DNA of 64,000 nt from Glycine soja (GCF_004193775.1 NC_041018.1:40900677-40964676); one strand, 5' to 3'. Positions 37,801 through 51,719 are shown, counted from the stretch's first letter. Notes: generated by a model from the letters alone, not told the origin. Program-made: numbers and translations.

Positions 37801-38403
37801 ACAGTTTTTCTGCTTATATCCTGACAGGTTTTGAGCTTCACTAGAACGGTAGCCACACTAAAATCTGCACCTCCATTTTTAAATGCAACAATAAATTCCT
37901 TTAGCAATATATGGTCCTCTTGACACATTGAAATACATATAAAGTTCCTTAGCTGCCTTTGACAGTGTTCTCCAATTAGACCTCACTAATCAAAGCTGAT
38001 ATTTTAATGTAAACTTTTATTATGCAAATTATTGAGATGATATTTCAATTCTGACTAGAGGGCAGTACCTAAAGCACATGAAGATTTGCATCTAAGTTTT
38101 GTGCAAAATTATACTGATTAGGCTTCCATTTTTGACAAACCAGAAGAACATAAAAATGAATTGAATTAATGAGGAACAATTCAAGGTGCATACAGCAGGA
38201 GCACTAGTCTAAGTGAATGTTTAAGAAGCCAACTCATACAAAAAAACATCAAAGAACTTATCGCCGGTACAGGATCCCCATTTTCAAGCGAAGGAATCAA
38301 ATGAATACTTGGATCACTCGATAATCCCAGATACATTAAAATGTGAAATTCTTAAATCAGCTTGTGAAAGGAAAAAAAAAAAGCAACTGCTAGAGAAGGA
38401 AAT
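34863..38403. other. Intergenic region between KCS and the sugar transporter
   Basis: Contains the 3' UTR of KCS, an Au-like SINE (35117-35255) and then AT-rich DNA with short (ATT)n runs near 37424-37438. The ORFs at 35907-37627 are low-complexity or domain-free. The last few hundred bases before 38404 are the 3' UTR of the minus-strand transporter gene. Confidence 0.6.
35117..35255 (+). mobile_element. Au-like SINE
   Basis: A tRNA-derived head with a B-box-like GGTTCGAATTC (35153-35163) is followed by CATATGTAAGGGTAAGACTG, TACAATAATTCTCTCCCAT, ACAACGAGGAACCTTTGAGC and ATCGGGATAC. In order these match the plant Au SINE body as I remember it (GGGTAAGGCTGCGTACAAT, GCGAGGAGCCT, CACCGGG). It is diverged, so probably old. 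It lies about 250 bp after the KCS stop codon, in or near its 3' UTR, in sense orientation. Confidence 0.65.
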
Positions 38404-41400
38404 TCATCTGAAAGACCATTGGATTTCTTCAATAGTTTTTCCCTTTGTCTCAGGGACCCAAATGGTAACAAATACTACAGTCAAGGCACATACAACTGCA
38501 TATATGGTGAAGGTTCCTGACAAGAACAAAGGCAGCTTCTGGTTAACTAAAAAATAAAATAAATAAAAAAATCCAAGGAAAATACATGCATTAATGCACA
38601 CAAACCTCCAGAGCTCCAATCCAAAAGCATATTTGCTGTCAATGTAACCAACCAGGAAAACAACCAGTTGGCAAGTGTTGCCACACTTCCCGCAAGGCCT
38701 TTAATGTTTATTGGAAGAATCTGTGATATGCCATATTGAACACATTATCTTTGACTGCGACTTCAAATGCAACCAATAATGCACACTACTAATTCTATTT
38801 CCACAATTTGTGCTACATGCAACTGTTATAACCATACAAAAGAATTTTTTTTTCATGAAATACATGATCTGCAAAAAGATGTTAGTGACTTGTGCAGCAT
38901 TGATTCATCTTCAAAATGGTAGCACATCATCTCTTGAGATTACTGTTTTACCCATAAGATTGTCACATGTATCATTGTTGCTGCATATTCCTATACTTTG
39001 GGAATAAAAGCCTAAAATGTAAAACCATAAAAATGGTACCTCAGACATTATAATCCATGGCATAGCTCCCATTCCAAGAGAGAATGCAATAACCATGGCC
39101 TGAAAGAATTGGAAGTTTAAGATGCAATAGTTAGGGAACAAGCAGTCAAAAACATCTTATTTTCATAATAAATTTACATGTATTCACATACCACGACTCC
39201 AACCAGCGACAAGGTGCTCAATATCCCATACAAGGAAGAAGTTTCTGATATACTAGCCTGGGATCAAATTTCAGAAGAAAAAAAAACATAAAAAAAGGTG
39301 GTAAATTGTTCAGAGAGGCTGTGGTACCCACACACATGAGCAGACACGTACATGATTATAATAAAACAGTGTATGATATGTATAGAGCAACAAAATAAAA
39401 CATATTGTTACCTTTATGTAGAATGTGATTGCAACAACTAAGAGACTAAAAGACATTCCAGTTGCAGAGACCTGCAATACAATGAAAGATTTGGTCATTC
39501 TCTTTCTAATCCTCCAAACAAGTAGTCACACATGATTAAACATGATAGAAAAGTTCAGACTCACAATAAGGAGAAGCCGGCGACCAGATTTGTCTGCCAG
39601 CCACAAAGTTAGACTGGTGGCAAGAACCTGAATGACATGTATATATTTGTTAAGTTATGAATTGAGAATATTGGACAACAGAAAAAATAGTAGAAATCTT
39701 GTCTCAGCAGAACCTGAACAGCACCAACTCCAAATGTTGCCGCGTCACTTGAACTGATTCCTGTTTAATGTGTTGAAATGATGAGAAAAAAGGATAATTT
39801 TATTATATATAACAGATTGAAAACTGAAGCACAAACCAACCAAAAAACCATGCCTTTTTCCATGTGTAAGATCAATATCAATAACATGAGAAAATCCCAA
39901 GAAGAAATCAGAAAAATAAGCTAGGTTCTTTGTGATGACCCCATAAAAGAAAATTCCGATCATTAAGGTGACTATTAATTACCATACACTTGTAGGCTTC
40001 ATTAACTGTTTTTTGAAAATTTAAATTAATCTCCTACAATCATTCTAATTCACTGTTTTTGACAGAAAAGAGTGTTATTGAAAGCCATAGAAACATGAGA
40101 TATCAACTCTGGCCGAAATATTTCATGGTTCCCTAATATTGCTCCAGGTATATTACTTTAGAATATTAATAAGAAATCAGCATAGCTTACCAGCATTTCG
40201 AAAGATGGTACTGGAATAAAAAAGAACACCATTAATTCCAGAAAGCTGTTGCAAAATTAGCAGTCCAATTCCAATCTACAGGATATATGAGTTAGTAAAA
40301 AGTGGTTAGGCTCTAATAGTCATTGCCAATTTATTACGCAATTCAACTCCATAAAGCAGATGGATTTCTGAAACTAATGATTCTAGATAATAGATAAGGA
40401 ATACCATTAAGGGAAGCCAATATCTTCTTTGTTTGAGGTCTGCAAATCGAACTGTAATTCTTGTGTTTGTTGAAGCAACAGCCCTCTGAATAAAATGACT
40501 CCCACATAAAAAGTCAATTTTAGGATACATTAAATGGTAAATAAAAATATAGGAAATATGAGGGTCATGCATTGGAACAAAACTGATGAATGCTTATTAC
40601 CTTAATTTCATTCACTTCAACAGAAATATCAGTATCAAAGCCTCGGAGCACTTGCAAGGAAGTTTCAAATTCTTCTGTCATTCCCATTTTTGCCTATATT
40701 CAACAAAACAAATTCACTTTTAGAAACTGTCAACACATATTGGACGACACTCAAGAATACCAATTCATAAAGTTTACCAGCCATCTAGGAGACTCGGGAA
40801 TGAAAAACAGGGCAGGTATCAATATTGTGCAGGGTAAAATTCCTGCAAGAGAGCAAGGACATAGAGGTCAACAAATGTAATTCTTTATTGTTCAGATGAT
40901 TTGAAGCATTGCCAGGGATTTAACCCTCCCAAGTCCCAACACTCCAAATTTGGACTAAATCTGAGAAATGTTCATATTGTGATATAATGACAACCGAGTT
41001 GACTAATATTCGAATTTGGACTTCAGATTTAACTACACCTCACAAAGTTGGCTCGCAAGATGAGAATTATCTAACCTTTATTATAAGGACTGCAATATTC
41101 ATATCTCTAGAGTCTAGTCAATGTAGAGATCTCAACACCCCCCCTCACACGGAGCATGGACACATGTGGATGGCTCAATACCAACACCCTCTCATGCCTA
41201 GGAATATACATCTAGGGCATAGACAAAAATGGGTGGGCCATATAACAGAGATCTAAGATAGAATATGAAACCAACTTTAAATTTGAGCTTAGGGCCTAAC
41301 TCAACCTCACAAAACTAGCTTGCAAGGTGAAGATTACCCAGACTCTATAAAGACTACATTAGTCATATACTCATATCTCTAGTTGATGTGTGACAATATC

Positions 41401-42924
41401 TAAAAATCTCCAAATTTAGTTTTATGACATTTGATAGTTACAGGAAACATAAATCCATTTTGGGTAATTTAATTACTGTGTTGCCTAGTCTTATAGTGTA
41501 TTACCTATAATTGCAAGGATTCTCCATTCAACAAAAATCCCCAGCAGATATGCCAGCATAATTCCAATGGTGACAGAGAGCTATGCAGAAAAGAAAAAAT
41601 AAAGATCACTAACCTAGGAAATGTTAATAACTGTTAAAATTTAGCATTAAATCATCAATGTCTTGGTGGTATCAACCAACCTGGTTAACTGAAACCAAAC
41701 CCCCCCGCAAGTTTGGAGGTGATATCTCAGCTATGTACACAGGCACCTGTGAATTTGAAGTTTAAACACTCAATAATTGTGTCACACATAACTGAATTAA
41801 GCCCACATTAGCAAAAGCAAAAACATTTTAAAATTACCGTGTAAGATATTATTCCTACACCAAACCCTTCCAACAATCTTCCCATATAAAGAAAAGAAGA
41901 ATCCTGAAAGATGAAAAACATGTCAACAAGACAAGCTCAGGATCATGACCAAATATATTTACTAAATAAGTGTGTGTTTGGATACACATTAAATAATCTA
42001 AAACCACATTAAAATACCAACTAATGTGATTTTGGGTAAATGAATAGAGGAAAATAAAATATTAAAATGATTCAAACTTACTTTTGCAAATGAGATAGCC
42101 AGCCAACCAATAATATTAGGAATGGATGCAATCATCAAAGACTGCAATTTCAGACAAGAAATTGTAACCCGTTGACCATTGAGTTAGTCTCATCCCTCAA
42201 ACTCAAATATTGCAGTTAAAGGAAAAGCATACACATAGAAAAAAGAGAAAAAAAAGGGGTACCCCTTTGCGCCCTATGTACTCAGCAATCTGACCACTAG
42301 CAATTGCTCCAACCATGGCACCCACATTGGACAAAGAACCAAACAAAGAAAACTGCACAACAAAGTACAATGAAGTTGTGAAACACAAAAAACAAGAAAC
42401 CAAAATGAAACAAATCAACACAAACTCAGTGATATAAGGTTGGTCTAATGGTGAGGGGAGAATGAAAGGGGGAGAGATCGCGAGTTCCATTCCTTCGCTA
42501 ATTAAAAACTAACAATAGTGACAACTAACATTTGCCCATACAAAACTCATTCTCAAATTCTCATTCATGATTCAAAATACCTCAGAGACTGAGAGGCCTA
42601 GATCATTGATGATAGCAGATTGTGTAGGTGAGGTGTAACCAGCCTGTCATAAAATGATCAAAAATCATTTTTTTTTTTTAAGTTTCCCATATGTTTTTTG
42701 TCATTGACTTTGCAAGAAAAAGAGATTCTTACAGTGAAACCAAACTGAATTGGACCCAAAGCAACGATTAGAACACAAGCAAAGACAGAGATGGAGGAAT
42801 CACGAATGGCCTGTGTGGAACCGAACACACTGGATTGTCTCCCACTCATACGATACCAACTTCCCGTGTGAAGAAATGGCTTCTTCAGATCCCTTCCCTC
42901 TTCATTGTCTTCCCTCAAACTCAT
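38404..42924 (-). CDS. ERDL6: ERD6-like monosaccharide transporter (vacuolar, ERDL6 type)
   Basis: Eighteen phase-consistent exons on the minus strand: 42924-42733, 42643-42581, 42352-42263, 42141-42082, 41903-41838, 41746-41681, 41580-41505, 40842-40778, 40693-40601, 40485-40405, 40275-40191, 39760-39714, 39627-39565, 39471-39412, 39257-39192, 39099-39040, 38720-38606, 38516-38404. The product is 486 residues, as in Arabidopsis ERDL6 (487). It is a 12-helix major-facilitator sugar porter. Seen motifs: YIGRKG (loop 2-3), PESPRWL (after helix 6), [14 protein letters not shown] (helix 7), DKSGRRLLL (loop 8-9) and PETKGKT at the C-terminus. The acidic N-terminus with [14 protein letters not shown] is typical of the tonoplast group; Arabidopsis ERDL6 exports glucose from the vacuole. 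Tonoplast location and substrate are inferred from this resemblance. Confidence 0.93.
41011..41395 (-). mobile_element. TRIM-like miniature LTR retrotransposon in an intron of the transporter gene
   Basis: Read on the minus strand, a direct repeat of about 120-130 bp occurs twice: about 41395-41277 and about 41137-41011. Both copies contain CTAGAGATATGA, a CTTGC(A/G)AGC motif and TTTGTGAGG. The first copy is followed by TTGGTTTCAT, a decayed form of the TTGGTATCAGAGC primer-binding site. The second is preceded by a polypurine tract (GAGGGGGGGTG) and begins TGTTGAGATC. The internal part is only about 140 bp and non-coding. ATATT/ATATC flank the element. This fits a terminal-repeat retrotransposon in miniature, in sense orientation to the host gene. 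Confidence 0.6.
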
Positions 42925-45900
42925 TTTTTTTTTCTTTCTTTCTATGTATCTCTTCTTCTTCTTCTTCTGCTATGCTATGATTTGTTAATGTCAACCTCTT
43001 TCTTCACTCTAACACACATCTGCATAAGAGGGAAAGTGGATGACATGACATATTATAATGAATCACCCAATGAGTTGGCAATAAAACAAAGTTTGATTAG
43101 TATGCATCATGAGATACAGATTAGAGTGGATGTTCATAGGAATAAGAAAGAGAGATAATACCAAGATACTTTTTTCAACACATTTCTTTTATTTAGTATT
43201 TTTATAAGATGGTAAGAGGGTTTATAGAAAACTTTATAAAAAGATATAATATTGTTTTATTATTAATTAAAATTTATTAAAAATTATAAAGTTTAATGGA
43301 TCTCATATTATATTTATCCATTCATAATTTTGTGATTTTTGATATTTTAGACAAAAATAAAGAATGTAGTAAAAAAAATATTATTACAATTACCACTCTT
43401 CTTAAAAATAATATTATTAAAAATATGTGTTAAGAGACCGCAAGTAACACTCTTACAAAAAAAAAATACCACCTAGTATTATTACAATTAAAAATATTGC
43501 AATGCTAATATAACGGCTTAAATGACTTTTCTATTGATTGAGAGACAATAAGCTTATGGCCTTACAAGTCTCATCGAAAGATATAGATAATTTTATCTGA
43601 TCAAAACAGAAATTAACAACTAGCAATATGAGAATGAAAAGTGATACTCGTACACAAATTTATAAAATATTATATTTTGTATTTATCTTATTATCTATTA
43701 TAATTTATTTTTTTTCTTTTTTCTTTTCTCTTTCTCTCTTAATTGTATATTTTATTGTGCATTTTGTTGTATAAGTATAATTTTTCAATGATAAAACTTC
43801 TTTTCAAGTTTTACTCCTTATTTAAAGAGTGTTATTCATATTTTTACAGTTTCTAAACTTTTTTTTTAATTTCACCTCTTAATAAATCTCATCTATATTT
43901 TTTATTTTTTTAATAAATTTTAATGGATGATAAAAATATTGTAAATAAACGTGTTAGAAAATCTATTGTTATTAGTCTCTTACCATCTTTTACGAGTTCT
44001 TGTAAATAAATATATATACAAACCATAGACAACCCAATTCAACTTTTACTAGTTAAAACTTAGTACTACATTACTTCATCGTTATCTGTCTTCTAGATGT
44101 TCAACATTCACTATGAGATGGAGACACGTAAGCAACTCATGCTGCACCCATATCATCGATCGATGCTTTCTAAAAAATAGTCAAAATAGAGGTAAATGAT
44201 AAATTATTATGCGATCCTTGTATTAATTAATTCATACTACTTTACAAGAGTTTTTGCCATTAGTTTTAGATACTTTTGGATATTTTTTATGTAAGCTCCC
44301 TAACTTAAAAGTTAATGGTCAAGATCTTCTTAAAATAATCATTAATTAGTAATTACTACTTTGTAACAATATTACAATTTCTTTAACAAACATTGTTTTT
44401 TTATTTAACATAAAAATATATTTCTTAGATAATAATTGAAGACTAATCTCTTTTGAAACAAAAAGATTGATATAAGTATACATTTTCTCCCAATTCAAGT
44501 AAATGTTATTTCTCAGTTGTATTATTATTATGAATTACGAAATATCTATGATTATTAATTATATTTGATAAATTTTTAACCATATGGGTTTTTTTTTCCC
44601 TTTTTGACAATTCACTTAAGAGGCTTAACATTTTCTATCCTTCACAATAAATCTCTTACCAAATAGGAGAATTGGCTATAAGGATTATTATTGAGTTTGG
44701 CAATATTAAAATAAATAAATTATATTCTTAATACTTGAAAAAAAATTGTTAAAATAATTGTATTTGATATTTTAAGAATATAGAATATTAATTTTTGTTT
44801 TTAATTATTAAAAATTTGAACACTTGTTCTTCTACTTAGTTATATCACTTTTATCTTGAGAGACACGGTGACCAAACCAGAGGACAAAGGTAACGGATAA
44901 TTGTAAAGAAAAATGTTATCAACATATTTTTTGACGCACTTTTTTAATATAAAAATTATTAAAAACAAAATATTATGAGTAAATTTTGTTAAATAAAAAA
45001 ATGAGAATAATATAGTTTTTTAATTTATAATAAATTTTAATAAATAAAAAATATACTTAAGATGTATTAAAAATAAACTAATGAAATTATTGTTAGAAAA
45101 TGTCTTACTATTTTGCCGAACACCGCTCTTGTTTTCGACTCCAAAGACTCAACGTTGGTGTTTTGGCTTCTACTGAATATCTCGTGCACCAATTCAACTA
45201 GCCAATCTTCGGTGGATTTTGAGAAAGAGACAAACTTTTGATCAAATACAATTAAAGATGAACTAATAATTATGTTCTTATCACTTATTAGTGAACCCTA
45301 ATAATTTGTCTTTACTCTTACTTGGATTGATTAGTGTTAGCAGAGAAATAGTTTTTTCTAAAGATTGTGATAAAGAGTAAAAAAAAGATTCTTTTTAAAA
45401 AAATTGTGATAAATTTTAATTGAAAATAATTTAAAATTAGGCAAAGTGTCCAATTTTTATTTGTTGTAAATGTTAGCTATCGGCAATTAAGGAAAACCGT
45501 ACCTAATAATAATGAATACGTACTTGCTTTCGTATCCGTTATTAGGGGATATATAGCAAAAAACTTCTAGATCCATGAGACATTTAAGGATAATATTTTT
45601 TCATTTTTATCTTTTATATTTTAAAAAAATTATTTTAATTTTTTATCTTTTTAAACTCACAAATTTTACTCATTACATATCTCAACTAATGTGGATCCCC
45701 TTCACCTTATTATCACTGTAGGACTAACATAATGATAAAATTACTAAAGTCTAAGTTTTAAGTCTACCAAAAAAAGATTATTTGCTATTAATTTTATAAA
45801 GGAAAGAGACATCATATGTTGAGAAGAAGTTTATTTTTGTTGTTAAAAGAGACTTATTATATAATTATCACTTTGTAAAGTAAAATATTTTTCTTCAATT

Positions 45901-47584
45901 TTACTTTAGGGCTTGTCGTCAGATCGACACTGCAGTGCTTTTCATGTTTAATCGATGGAAGAATCATTTTAAACTTTTAAAAATTATAAAAGATCAAAAT
46001 GAATAAAAAAACCAAATACATCGTTTGACCAAGATCTAAATAGTAAGCTAGGGGAATAATGACAATGGCTAATGTAACTAATAATTTTGTTGACGACAAT
46101 TTTTTAAGTTAATTTGAAATATTTAAAAATCAAACTTAGATTGAAAACATTACTTAATACTTAAAAAAATAAATTTACGGACTTTTATATCTTCTTATAA
46201 ATAATATCACATGGATCCTGTGTAATCACAACTATAATCGCTAATAATCATGTATGGGCCAAGACAATTCAACATGTGATCTACATCCCATTATTTTTAA
46301 ATATAAGTTGCCAGCTTACATCCAATCCATTTGTAACTAGTGTATTTTTTTTATATTGAAAAATCCCGTCATTTGACTATGTTTTTTGGGATATTGGCAC
46401 TTTGAAGATTCGGATTTGCTTATTGAGACATAGTAAACCCAGAAAAGTAAAATGAATGGCAAAATACATGAAGAAGAAATATACTTTATGATATCTTTAC
46501 AACAAACTATACAGTAAAAGAGATAAAAATATAAAAGAAGAAATATTTCATAAATTTATTGATGTTATTTTTTTTATTCGTAAGAATTAAACAGGATATA
46601 AAGAAAATTTATAACACTCATATAATCTACCCAACTAATTGAACTAAATTCTCTTGATAGTTTATTGATGTTATGAAATGAAGTTAGAAAAATATATGAA
46701 TTATTGAATTTAAGCACGATAATCTTTTATCTTGATGTTGTGCTTTTAGTGTAGAAGGTGACCTTCCATTATTGTATCTACAAGTACAAAGTGGTTGTGA
46801 AATATTTAGCATATGAATCACAAGGGATGCCACGTATTCACAGTTTAGCCAAATAAAATATTTATAAAATAATACAAGGCATGCCATACACTTTTTTTTT
46901 CTTTTTCAGGAGTGACATATTGATCAATCTATACATAAGAATCTTGGAATTACATGTACAGTGACACACCAAGGTCTGAAATACAGATGCTTCTGGACCT
47001 GCTGAGCATAATAAATAGACGGCCCAACAATCAAGTTTGTATATGAAAGCAAATATATAAAACAAATAGATAGACAGTTATTTAGACAAAGAGTAAAGGC
47101 TAATAAATAAAAATAACAATTTTACAAACTCTTCATTTTGTAGTACAGTAATAATATGTAGTCTTTTGGGGGCTGGAGATTCTTCATAGTAAGGATTTGA
47201 ACATCTAATTTGCAGTAAATTGATAGTTTTGGTAGAAGAAGATCATATGCCACCAATAGTAGATAATGGGTATGTGTATACATGAAATTTGTAGTACTAA
47301 TGGTTATGTATACATGAAATTTGTAGTATTAAAATATTTCTTTTAAAAAAATCAAAATATTTTTAAAAAATTAATGGATTAAAATGAAATCATTTTAATG
47401 GACATGTCACACTTTTTAAAAATAATCTCGCGTGTCCAATCTAAAAATCTGGCCAGAAGAACTTTTAGAAATACAATTTTTTTAACATTCTCAAAAATAT
47501 TTGTAGTTATACAAAAGAATATTTTGGAAATGTTAAAAATAAAATTATATTATCTAAAGTAATTTCCAAAATTATATTATCTAT
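42925..47584. other. Large AT-rich intergenic region
   Basis: Upstream sequence of the transporter gene (CTT-rich 5' leader at about 42930-42970) followed by very AT-rich DNA. ORFs at 46684-47065 are random-looking. I see no gene and no delimitable transposon between about 43.2 and 47.5 kb. Confidence 0.6.
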
Positions 47585-48120
47585 AGGTGATCTAAACTCT
47601 TCTCCCGCCTTGCCTGTTACTACTATGGCTCAATCTGGTAATCCTGCAGCCTTTGTATCTCAGTCTTCTCTTGGACCTTGGATACTTGATTTCGATGCTT
47701 CTGATCATATGATAGGTAACCAATCTCTTTTCTCTTAATCGTCTTTTTTGGACTCATTGCCTTATGTTACCTTTGCAAATGACTCTTAAATTAAAGTTTG
47801 TGGCATTGGTCAGACCCATCCACTACATAACCTTTCTTTAAGTTCTATCCAACAATTAATTTGTCTAAGTCTCATGACTTTACTCTCACCAAGTCCCTAT
47901 CAAGTCTATCGTTCCTATGATCGAATTCATACCTTTTAATCATGATACCTTTCATAGGCTTCTCTTTTATTCTCACACATTCTCACTATTTCTTTCTCAT
48001 CATCCCTTTAAACTTTCACTCTTCACAATCACGCTCCTATCTTGTATGTTCTGCATTCCTTAGGTTCTACTCTTCTTCCTTTAATACTTAAGATTGTCTA
48101 ACATGATCAATCTGACATTA
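47585..48120 (+). mobile_element. Decayed Ty1/Copia gag-pol fragment (protease region)
   Basis: One frame gives a Ser/Gln-rich leader and then GPWILDFDASDHMIGNQSLF, which resembles the Copia protease signature (W-I-x-D-S-G-A-S-D-H-M-T-G) with the catalytic DSG changed to DFD. After stop codons, the next stretch still reads LPYVTFANDS and CGIGQTHPLHNLSLSS, typical of the following Copia segment. Stops and substitutions show it is dead. No LTRs were found nearby. Confidence 0.75.
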
Positions 48121-48979
48121 CTAGACATTCACCTTAACTCATATTATTATTATTATTCTTGTCATTGCATTTTGATAGTTAAGTGTTGACGGATCATTGT
48201 ATTTCGCTAGTCATACCTTTTGGTTGTTCTTGTTTTTCTTTTTCTTTTTGTTTCTTATATTAGGCACTTTAATTGAACAAACTATAAACTTAATTAGAAT
48301 TTTTTTTTTGTTTCTTTTCCTAATTCACCTTAAAAACAAAATGGAATCAACTTGATACGAGAAAGTATCATTCTTTAAATGTTGGTATTCCACTAGAACA
48401 CCTGAGCACTGCAATTAAGGTCCTTTTTTTTCATTTTGCACTAAAAATCAATTTCACAGAATGTGCACATATTTTAATATAAAACTTGTGGTTGAATTTA
48501 ATTTAAATACAAATTTTAATCACATTTACACAATTTAAAATTAATTTCATCCAACTTTTAAACAATCAAACACTCGGTAACTTTGTGTATATCGATATAT
48601 TGGTGAAAGTAAAAAATGATGGGTGTTGCATCCTGATCATGGATTTTACCCTCCAAAATTATGTAAATTTTAAATGCAACACTATGTTAATACAACTAGA
48701 GTGTGACCTTTCTATCCTGTGTCGTTCGGGGTGATATTCCTTTGCTCTTGCTGCTTGTCTTTGGGAGAGAGATTCTTGTAAATACTTTAATAACGAAAAT
48801 TGTGAAAATTAAGCCAATAATTAATTGACATACTATAATTTTAAATATAACACAATCATGTGTCAAAAATGTTTAAATAATTATATAATGTAAAGTATTT
48901 ATGTACAACTATTTATTGGCTTAACCTTCACATAATTTAGTCTACACAGCTTTTGTGAAACCATATCTATATCTCATGC

Positions 48980-50120
48980 TTAGGATGTTGCTGCAAAAGG
49001 AGTTTGTGCTTGGGGTGCTGCAGATGGTGCCTCAGATGCTGCATTTGTTGGTACTCCTATACGGGTGTTACTGACGGTGAACTTTTTGGTGCCAATTCTA
49101 GTGCCTCCGGAAGATTATCCTCTTCGTTGTAATCAGGTAAATCTTTCAGTGCCCCAAATGGTGAACTTCCACCATTGGCAATATTACTAATTTTGTGACA
49201 ACAATAAACATAATTAATTTTTCAATAATCATGTATTTTAATCTTCTAAAAACATACCAATGTAACATTACTTTTTTTATTTAGAAATATTTTAAATTAT
49301 TTTTATCATCACAATTTCCTATAAAACTAATGGTGTTATCAAGTTAGTTTGAAAAATATAAAATTAATGACATTAATTCATTATCATTCGTGAATGTTTT
49401 TAACTGAGATAAAAACATTTTATAGAAGGACAAAGAACAAGTTCAGGATTCCGTTTGGACCCTCTCAAAAGTACGGTGGGAGGAAAAAATATACTAAAAT
49501 TACTTATCCAAAAGTACGTTTGACAGCCTCCAATGGTAATCCAACACATGGTTAAATTCTTCATGAACTGTTTGTATTATTTTCCAAACAAAATTGGAGT
49601 TTTGCCTAGGTGATCTGCATAATTTTTTAATGCAAACGTTTATTCTTTAGATTGGATTACCAAAATGAAATTCCAATAATCATTAAAAAGTAGTGCAACT
49701 AGCACATAAGGAATTACATCTAAGTTTTTTTTTCTTTATAAAAAGGCACAATATGGATAATGTAATAGCAAGTTTGGATTATAAATAAGTTAAATCAAGC
49801 ATGTGATTAGTCATGAGAAACTTGATCGTGGTTATGAAATGTAAAAGAAGAGAAGAATAGGGCACATGGTCTTACCAGGCTTCTTGAACCCAATCATCCA
49901 AAGATCCTCCACCCAAGGCATCCTCAGCAACCTTTTCGGCAGAACCATCTGTTATAGCCTTCTCAGCCCCAAATATTGTATCTTCAGAGAGACCTGCTTT
50001 GCTTGCTTCGTCTTTTGCTTGGTCTATTACACTTTTCCATGGATCTTCCTGACACAAAACTTAATGAAATGGTACAACCACCACCAATGCAAATACCAAA
50101 GCTAATGATATCTTTGTCAT
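48980..50120 (-). pseudogene. Small secreted Ala/Ser/Pro-rich protein gene, broken
   Basis: Two minus-strand exons join in phase: 50120-49876 (donor TG|GTAAGA) and 49187-48980 (acceptor AAAATTAG). Exon 1 starts ATG and encodes a signal-peptide-like MTKISLALVFALVVVVPFH. A TAA follows at codon 20 (50063-50061), and the same frame then continues through an acidic/helical segment (PWKSVIDQAKDEASKAGLS and GGSLDDWVQEA). Exon 2 continues with DLPDYNEEDNLPEALELAP. It hits a stop at 49059-49057, and the adjacent frame then gives a Pro/Ala/Ser-rich tail (SEAPSAAPQAQTPFAATS) to a stop at 48982-48980. So there is one nonsense and one frameshift lesion. I do not recognise the family; the tail resembles arabinogalactan-type proteins. 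Upstream start sites past the first stop are possible but would lose the signal peptide. Confidence 0.65.
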
Positions 50121-51719
50121 GTCCTTATTGCTTCCTAAGAATCAAGAATTCAATAAACACCTTCACAACAATAACTAATAACATTTAAAAATAATAAAAG
50201 TCCAATATCTTTAGAAATACCCTACGCAATTTTGAATGGTGGCTAATGACATCAATGTTCAACGAATAATTGTTAATGGTGTTAATCTTTTACAAAATTT
50301 CACTGTAAATAACATTAAAATTTGATGATAAAAATTAAAGATTTTATTCGATAAAATTAACTCAAAAGTTAAATGAAAACTCAAAAGTTAGTTAGTAGTT
50401 GAAAATTGAAATCTAGTAATTGAAAGCTTTTAAGATAACTTACTATATTATAAGTATTCGGTAAAATTAGTGGATAAAATACTAGAAATTACTATAAAAA
50501 ACAATACTTTAAGTATTATTTTAAAAAATACTAAAAATTACTATAAAAAATCAAAAACTACTTATAAAAACTTATTTATCAAGTAATTAAACAAATTTTT
50601 TAACTAGTTAAAAAATTAAAAATTAATTAAAATAACTTACTAAACATAGCTAAAGTAATATTATTTCCAGATGTTTATTTCTGTGATTTTTTAAAGAGGT
50701 TTTTGTGATTTATTATATTAAAGACGGTGTATTTGTCTTACATTATCAATTATTAATTTCTCTACTGTCGATTTCTTCCCGTTACATGTTGGGGGCTTGT
50801 TTCTTAATATTTGTTTTTTCTAAAAAATAAAAAAATCTTTTAATTTACTCTTTGAATCGTATTCCCCTAAATATCTTTAAAACGTACCTTCTATACTTTT
50901 CGAATTGGCTAATAGCTTTAAGAAGTAATAGGACAATTGCTAGTGACTTCGTGCTTCATTATTTGTTTTTAAAAAAATATCAAGCAAAGGGGAAATTGCT
51001 GAACGAAAAAATAATATTTCACATCTATATTTCAATAATTTATTTTTACTGCATTTCAATAAAATTTATGAAGTGGATAATGTGGTGTCTATTATTTCTA
51101 TATGAAATAAGAAGTAAGAATATAGAGAACAGTGAAGAGGATGAGAGATAAGGAAAGAGAGATAAAAAAAAAACTTTGTATTTTAGTTTTACTTAATTTT
51201 TTATATATTTAATATTTATAAATTCCTGTATATACTATATAATCTTTGATATATATGTTTAATCTATAAATAATAACATGAGGTACTATTATTTACTAAA
51301 CACCTATTAGTAAATATTAGAAAATACCAATGTGTCTTTGGATTGAGTAGAACATATAAATAAAATTTTAAATTTAAGTCTTATAAATAAAAAAATAAAT
51401 ATGGTTGAAATAAGTTTTAGATAATTTTATTAAAAATGATCAAATTTAAGTCCGGACATATTTTATAACAATATTATGCTAAAAAAAATTATAAGGAAAT
51501 AACTCCATCTTTTAATATTATTTATTCATTTATTAAAATCAAGATTTAATTGTAAATTTTACCATCAAATTTTCATTATTTTATGAATTTTACCATTAAA
51601 GACAATAAAGAACTACAACTTTAACAACACACGTCTAATCATTAAGATGAAATTTACATTTTTAATCTCAAGCATGAACTCTCTACTATTAAATCCAGAT
51701 TTATTAATCCTCAACATAG
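50121..51719. other. AT-rich intergenic DNA
   Basis: No gene supported. Repetitive phrases such as ACTATAAAAAAC and CTAAAAATTACTATAAAA recur at about 50470-50560. The ORF at 50852-51151 is Ile/Phe/Tyr/Lys-rich with no domain. Confidence 0.55.
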
